Assembly: GCA_900770165.1 (NCBI GenBank)
Contig: CAAGJJ010000106.1
Location: 1 to 64,000 of the forward strand
Source: Clostridia bacterium
GTDB taxonomy: Bacteria > Bacillota > Clostridia > Oscillospirales > Acutalibacteraceae
DNA length: 64,000 nt
Direction: 5' to 3'
The stretch's first letter is position 1. Every line of letters starts with the position of its first letter. The notes under the pieces are model-generated. The model had not been told where the DNA came from. It did no database searches and was given only the letters and a program-made list of their open reading frames with translations. Shown here piece after piece: positions 60,599 to 64,000 of this stretch. Position numbers and translations under genes: made by a program.

Positions 60599-61042
60599 GT
60601 GGCGACATTTGGAAGCCGATTAAAAGAGTTGCGGCAAATGAATCACATGAAACAGTCTGAACTCGGAGACATCGTGCATGTATCGCTAGGAACCATATCT
60701 ATATGGGAGCGAGATGTACGAAAACCAGAATTTGGAACTATAGAAAGATTGTGTGAACTCTTCAATGTAAGTCTGGCGTACATGCTGGGAATGAATGACG
60801 ATCCAACAGCCCCAGGGGTAACGAATAATGAACTCGCAGCTCAATACGCAGAAGAAGACGAAATGGAGAGGTTAAGGCACTTAACAAGGGTAATGACCAG
60901 TTTAAGCCCAAGCTCCATGGACATTGTAGCAGCTACGATTGTGGCGGAATATAGAACCGATAAGGGAAGAGGAATCCTCCAGAGAGGATACAATGTAAAA
61001 CTTGAACGGTTTGGAGATGAAGAACCAGAGCCAGACATTTAA
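60599..61042 (+). CDS. XRE family transcriptional regulator
   Basis: A protein of 147 aa with an N-terminal helix-turn-helix, FGSRLKELRQMNHMKQSELG then VSLGTISIWERDVRKPEF (about residues 4-45), followed by LCELFNVSLAYMLGMNDD, the usual XRE continuation. The C-terminal half is acidic and has no recognised domain. The GTG at 60599 is taken as the start because AGGAAGTG precedes it by about 10 bp and the HTH then starts at residue 4. A TTG at 60548 would overlap the palindrome. It probably controls itself and the divergent gene. Confidence 0.82.
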   Translation: MATFGSRLKELRQMNHMKQSELGDIVHVSLGTISIWERDVRKPEFGTIERLCELFNVSLAYMLGMNDDPTAPGVTNNELAAQYAEEDEMERLRHLTRVMTSLSPSSMDIVAATIVAEYRTDKGRGILQRGYNVKLERFGDEEPEPDI

Positions 61043-61823
61043 TGAAAATCATCTGCTATATGTTGGCTTGATTTTATATGTTAGGTATTGACCTTTTTTT
61101 GACAAACCTACCTCGGTGAACTGCGTTGGCCGCATGTTCTCTGACAATCTGTATGGGGAAATCAGGCACAAGTCTGACAAGTGTCAGGGAATGTCTACTC
61201 AACAAAATCAGTTGAGGCCTGATGGTCTATGGTGGAGTTGAATATACATACAAATATAAGCGTTTCTGCATAAATATGCGCCGTATTTTACTGTGAAAAT
61301 CATGTTTTGCGCAGTAGGACGTTAATACTGATAACTGCATTTATCTGCGTGGCGTTGAGTAACGGACGGAAATTACTAATATTCTGTCGTGTAGACATCA
61401 TAAAAGATGAATAAATCATTGTGCAGGTTGCAATAAGAATGATGAGTTTGATTGTATGATTATTACAAAAATTCTGAGATGAGAATAATTGGCAAAATAG
61501 ATGTAAATGAAAGGGTTTACTCAACAACTTAACACTTTGGTGTAGAGGGTGGAGAGTGCGGCGTATGAATATGCGCCGGTGAAAAGTAGTGAAAGGTGCA
61601 ACTGATTTTGTTGAGTGAACCTGTCTGGATGGGGATATGTAGGAAAATAGACGAAATATCGAGAAAAGTGTTGATTGTTGGGTAATTGGATACGACAGCA
61701 TAAGAAAACACTTAGCCGAGTGTGGTTATCACACAGCGGAAATTAGAGAGAAAGACCATCCATATGGATGTGTACATAGAAAATTAGAGGATATGCCCGA
61801 TGAGGGCCGGAGGAGTAAATAAC
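61043..61823. other. Noncoding segment with palindromes and an inverted repeat pair
   Basis: About 780 bp with no believable gene on either strand. Besides the 18-bp inverted repeats listed separately, it holds a palindrome CTGACA-AG-TGTCAG (61174-61187), a hairpin GTGTGGTTATCACAC (near 61718) and CATCCATATGGATG (61757-61770). AATATGCGCCG occurs at 61273-61283 and again at 61568-61578, and a near copy at 60500-60510. This looks like the remains of a mobile or recombining element. Confidence 0.4.
61197..61616. repeat. Perfect 18-bp inverted repeat pair around 384 bp
   Basis: ACTCAACAAAATCAGTTG at 61197-61214 has its exact reverse complement at 61599-61616. The match stops at once on both sides. 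The 384 bp between carry no gene. Such pairs bound invertible promoters and small nonautonomous elements; neither a target duplication nor a nearby recombinase was found. Confidence 0.75.
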
Positions 61824-62042
61824 ATGAAGAATTACAAAATCGCCGTTGCGGACACTGGTTATGTGGGATTATCCATTGCCACCTTGCTTTCCCAGCACCA
61901 CCAGGTAACCGCAGTTGATATTGTTCCGGAGAAAGTTGAGCTGATCAACAATCGCAAGTCTCCAATTCAAGATGACTATATCGAGAAGTACCTCGCAGAG
62001 AAGGTGGAATTGTACACGAGAGACCCATATGGAAAAAATTAA
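61824..62042 (+). pseudogene. Truncated UDP-sugar (nucleotide-sugar) dehydrogenase
   Basis: The 72 residues match the N-terminal NAD domain of UDP-glucose/GDP-mannose-type dehydrogenases: [20 protein letters not shown], then [17 protein letters not shown]. The usual first glycine of the AGTGYVGL loop is Asp here, and the frame ends after [13 protein letters not shown], about one fifth of the normal 390-440 residues. The catalytic cysteine domain is missing, so it is inactive. GGAGGAG precedes the ATG at 61824. It is the right-hand broken gene of the rfbD scar. Confidence 0.78.
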
Positions 62043-62058
62043 AAGGGGGTAAAAAACT

Positions 62059-62841
62059 ATGAAAGTTGTTATTCTTGCTGGCGGTTTTGGAACACGCATT
62101 TCCGAAGAATCTGCGTTTAAGCCGAAACCTATGATTGAGATTGGCGGGATGCCAATTCTGTGGCATATTATGAAGACTTATGCTGCATATGGCTATCATG
62201 AGTTTGTTATCTGTGCAGGCTACAAGCAGCATGTGATTAAAGAATGGTTTGCGGATTATTTCTTGCATACTTCTGATATCACTTTTGACTATACCAATGG
62301 GAACAATGAGATGATTGTCCACAACAAGCACGCTGAACCGTGGAAGGTTACTGTGGTGGATACTGGGCTGAACACCCAGACCGGTGGACGGGTGAAGCGT
62401 ATCCGCGAGTACATTGGTGATGAGCCATTTATGCTTACCTATGGCGATGCCGTTGGCAATGTCGATATTGCAGACCTTGTTGCTTTCCACAAGGCTCATG
62501 GAAAGATTGGCACCATGTCTATGTACAACTTCGGTCAGAACAAGGGAGTTGTTGAGGTAGGTGCTAATGGTGTAATCGATGCTTTCAGGGAGAAGTCTGA
62601 TATGGATGGTGACCTGATTAACATTGGCTTTATGGTGTTTCAGCCGGAATTGTTTGACCTTATTGAAGATGACTCTACAGTATTTGAAAAGGGCCCGCTG
62701 ACTAAGCTGGTTGCGCAGAAGGAATTGGTCGGCTATGTACACAAGGGGTTCTGGCAATGTATGGACACACTGCGGGAGAAACAACAGCTGGAGAAACTAT
62801 GGGAATCCGACAAGGCACCTTGGAAGGTGTGGGAGGACTAA
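62059..62841 (+). CDS. rfbF: Glucose-1-phosphate cytidylyltransferase
   Basis: Makes CDP-glucose, the entry to CDP-3,6-dideoxyhexoses. The nucleotide loop is VVILAGGFGTRISEE (residues 3-17), then FKPKPMIEIGGMPILWHIM and the long YGYHEFVICAGYK. 260 aa, the normal size. AAAGGGGG precedes the ATG. Its stop overlaps the rfbG start (TAATG), so the two steps are coupled. GC-rich codons, like rfbA and rfbB. Confidence 0.95.
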   Translation: MKVVILAGGFGTRISEESAFKPKPMIEIGGMPILWHIMKTYAAYGYHEFVICAGYKQHVIKEWFADYFLHTSDITFDYTNGNNEMIVHNKHAEPWKVTVVDTGLNTQTGGRVKRIREYIGDEPFMLTYGDAVGNVDIADLVAFHKAHGKIGTMSMYNFGQNKGVVEVGANGVIDAFREKSDMDGDLINIGFMVFQPELFDLIEDDSTVFEKGPLTKLVAQKELVGYVHKGFWQCMDTLREKQQLEKLWESDKAPWKVWED

Positions 62842-63905
62842 TGGATAAGTTTGATTTGAGCTTTTACAAAGGTAAAAAGGTATTCGTTACTGGACATACT
62901 GGATTTAAGGGCTCTTGGTTGTGCAAGATACTTGCCAACGCAGGAGCAATTGTGACGGGCTATTCCCTGAATCCGCCGACTTCCCCTTCTCTGTTTGAAA
63001 TCGCAAATATTGGGCAGGATGTACATTCCGTGATTGGTGATATTCGGGATTACAAAGCATTGAGAGCTGCTTTTGACGAGGCTCAGCCGGAAATTGTGTT
63101 GCATCTGGCGGCTCAGCCAATCGTTCGTGACAGCTACAAAGACCCTTCATATACCTACGAAACAAATGTGATTGGTACAGTGAATATTCTGGAGTGCGTC
63201 CGGAGCAGCACCTGCGTGAAATCCTTTCTGAACGTGACCACGGACAAGGTATATCTGAATAAGGAATGGCCGTGGGGCTATCGGGAGAACGAGGAACTGG
63301 ATGGTTTTGACCCTTATTCCAATTCTAAGTCCTGCTCGGAATTAGTGACACACAGCTATAAGAACAGCTTTTTCGCGGATGGGCATGTTGCTATCTCCAC
63401 TGCCCGTGCTGGCAATGTCATTGGAGGTGGTGACTTTGCCAATGACCGGATTATCCCGGATTGCATTCGCGCTGCTATGAAGCATGAGAATATCGTAGTG
63501 CGCAATCCCTTCTCTACTCGCCCCTACCAGCATGTGTTGGAGCCGCTGTATGCCTACCTGATGATTGCGGCAATGCAATATAAGGACGGAAAGTATGCTG
63601 GATACTACAATGTGGGTCCTGATGACGTGGATTGCTTCCAGACTGGTGCATTGGTTGACTTGTTTGTTAGTAAGTGGGGCGATGGCATGAAGTGGGTTAA
63701 TCGCTATGACGGCGGCCCTCACGAAGCAAACTTCCTGAAGCTGGACTGCTCTAAGCTAAAGAGTACTTTCGGTTGGAAGCCACACTGGAACCTGGACACG
63801 GCCATTGAGATGGTTGTGGAATGGAGTAAGTGCTGGGTGGAAGGCGGAGATGTCCGCGCCTGCATGGATAAAGAAATTGATGCTTTTTTGAGAATGGGAG
63901 AATAA
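62841..63905 (+). CDS. rfbG: CDP-glucose 4,6-dehydratase
   Basis: Turns CDP-glucose into CDP-4-keto-6-deoxyglucose. Short-chain dehydrogenase fold: VFVTGHTGFKGSWLCKIL (residues 12-29), HLAAQPIVRDSYKDP near 80, NVTTDKVYLNKEW near 125 and the catalytic DPYSNSKSCSELV near 155. The start at 62841 overlaps the rfbF stop; longer upstream starts in frame lie inside rfbF and are rejected. 354 aa, intact. Follows rfbF in the order seen in dideoxysugar loci. Confidence 0.95.
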   Translation: MDKFDLSFYKGKKVFVTGHTGFKGSWLCKILANAGAIVTGYSLNPPTSPSLFEIANIGQDVHSVIGDIRDYKALRAAFDEAQPEIVLHLAAQPIVRDSYKDPSYTYETNVIGTVNILECVRSSTCVKSFLNVTTDKVYLNKEWPWGYRENEELDGFDPYSNSKSCSELVTHSYKNSFFADGHVAISTARAGNVIGGGDFANDRIIPDCIRAAMKHENIVVRNPFSTRPYQHVLEPLYAYLMIAAMQYKDGKYAGYYNVGPDDVDCFQTGALVDLFVSKWGDGMKWVNRYDGGPHEANFLKLDCSKLKSTFGWKPHWNLDTAIEMVVEWSKCWVEGGDVRACMDKEIDAFLRMGE

Positions 63906-63907
63906 AG

Positions 63908-64000
63908 ATGAAGAATGTAATTGTAACGGGGGCAAACGGATTCATTGGTAAGACGCTGGTGAAAGCTCTGTTGGAAAAAGGCTATCATGTGGTTGCGTTG
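63908..64000 (+). CDS. NAD-dependent epimerase/dehydratase, 5' end only
   Basis: Starts 2 bp after rfbG and runs off the window. The 31 visible residues hold the Rossmann loop VTGANGFIGKTLVKALLEK typical of sugar-nucleotide epimerases and dehydratases. By position it may be the next enzyme of the CDP-sugar pathway, but the class cannot be named from this much sequence. Confidence 0.75.
   Translation, partial: MKNVIVTGANGFIGKTLVKALLEKGYHVVAL

Noticed and set aside
61043..61160. GTTAGGT near 61080, considered as an integron attC core
   Set aside because: No complementary core or second attC site, and no integrase in the window.
61300..61711. Minus-strand frames inside the inverted-repeat segment
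   Set aside because: Low-complexity S/H/P/L-rich translation, no ribosome binding site, no family resemblance.
61945..62784. Minus-strand 279-codon frame across rfbF
   Set aside because: Antisense shadow of a well-conserved gene.

Overview
The window looks like the chromosome of a low-GC, spore-forming, anaerobic member of the Clostridia. The evidence is the strongly AT-rich coding sequence with AGGAGG-type ribosome binding sites, sporulation genes (spoIIR and a pdaB-type deacetylase), a nine-gene V-type ATPase operon, a Trp-specific T-box, AddAB recombination nucleases, the dlt D-alanylation operon and LL-diaminopimelate aminotransferase. No species is claimed.

Layout. 1-2350: decayed mobile DNA, namely a small phage-type membrane ORF, a broken RusA-like resolvase and a degenerate IS3-family element whose right end carries a consensus promoter pointing rightwards. 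2354-6490: dltABCD (teichoic acid D-alanylation). 6664-8007: more debris, namely an AAA-ATPase fragment, a terminase large-subunit fragment and the C-terminal end of a large serine recombinase, ending next to a tRNA-Leu(CAG). 8214-26440: housekeeping genes, with mntP and a small spore-type ORF on the minus strand, then glnA, a D,D-carboxypeptidase, pgi, a P-loop protein, an F420-ligase-like protein, yceD-rpmF, der-plsY and a pdaB-type deacetylase. These are followed on the minus strand by dapF-pyrG-dapL-solute-binding lipoprotein and a soluble GHKL kinase, and on the plus strand by a T-box-controlled trpB2. 26490-35250: V-ATPase operon on the minus strand in the order G-C-I-K-F-E-A-B-D. 35478-37118: the UPF0237/UPF0210 pair. 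37370-47533: Lrp regulator with an aminotransferase, ispE, spoIIR, addB, addA. 47704-56116: glycogen cluster glgB-glgC-glgD-glgA with convergent glgX.

From 56614 a surface-polysaccharide locus begins. Its first gene, a priming sugar transferase, has host-like AT-rich codon use. From 57614 the DNA changes abruptly to roughly 50% GC with CTG/CGT/ACC-rich codons: rfbA, rfbB, a truncated rfbD, an inserted stretch with an unknown 96-residue protein and a divergent XRE regulator, a noncoding segment bounded by an 18-bp perfect inverted repeat, a truncated nucleotide-sugar dehydrogenase, then rfbF, rfbG and the start of another NAD-dependent epimerase. This end is a recombined, probably horizontally acquired mosaic and is the most unusual part of the window.

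I found no CRISPR array, no rRNA and no convincing undescribed defence or mobile system. The best candidates for a second look are the rfbD/ugd scar with its inverted repeats and divergent regulator pair, the lysine-rich tail on GlgB, two sporulation genes whose ribosome binding sites lie inside hairpins, and the IS-derived promoter facing dlt.
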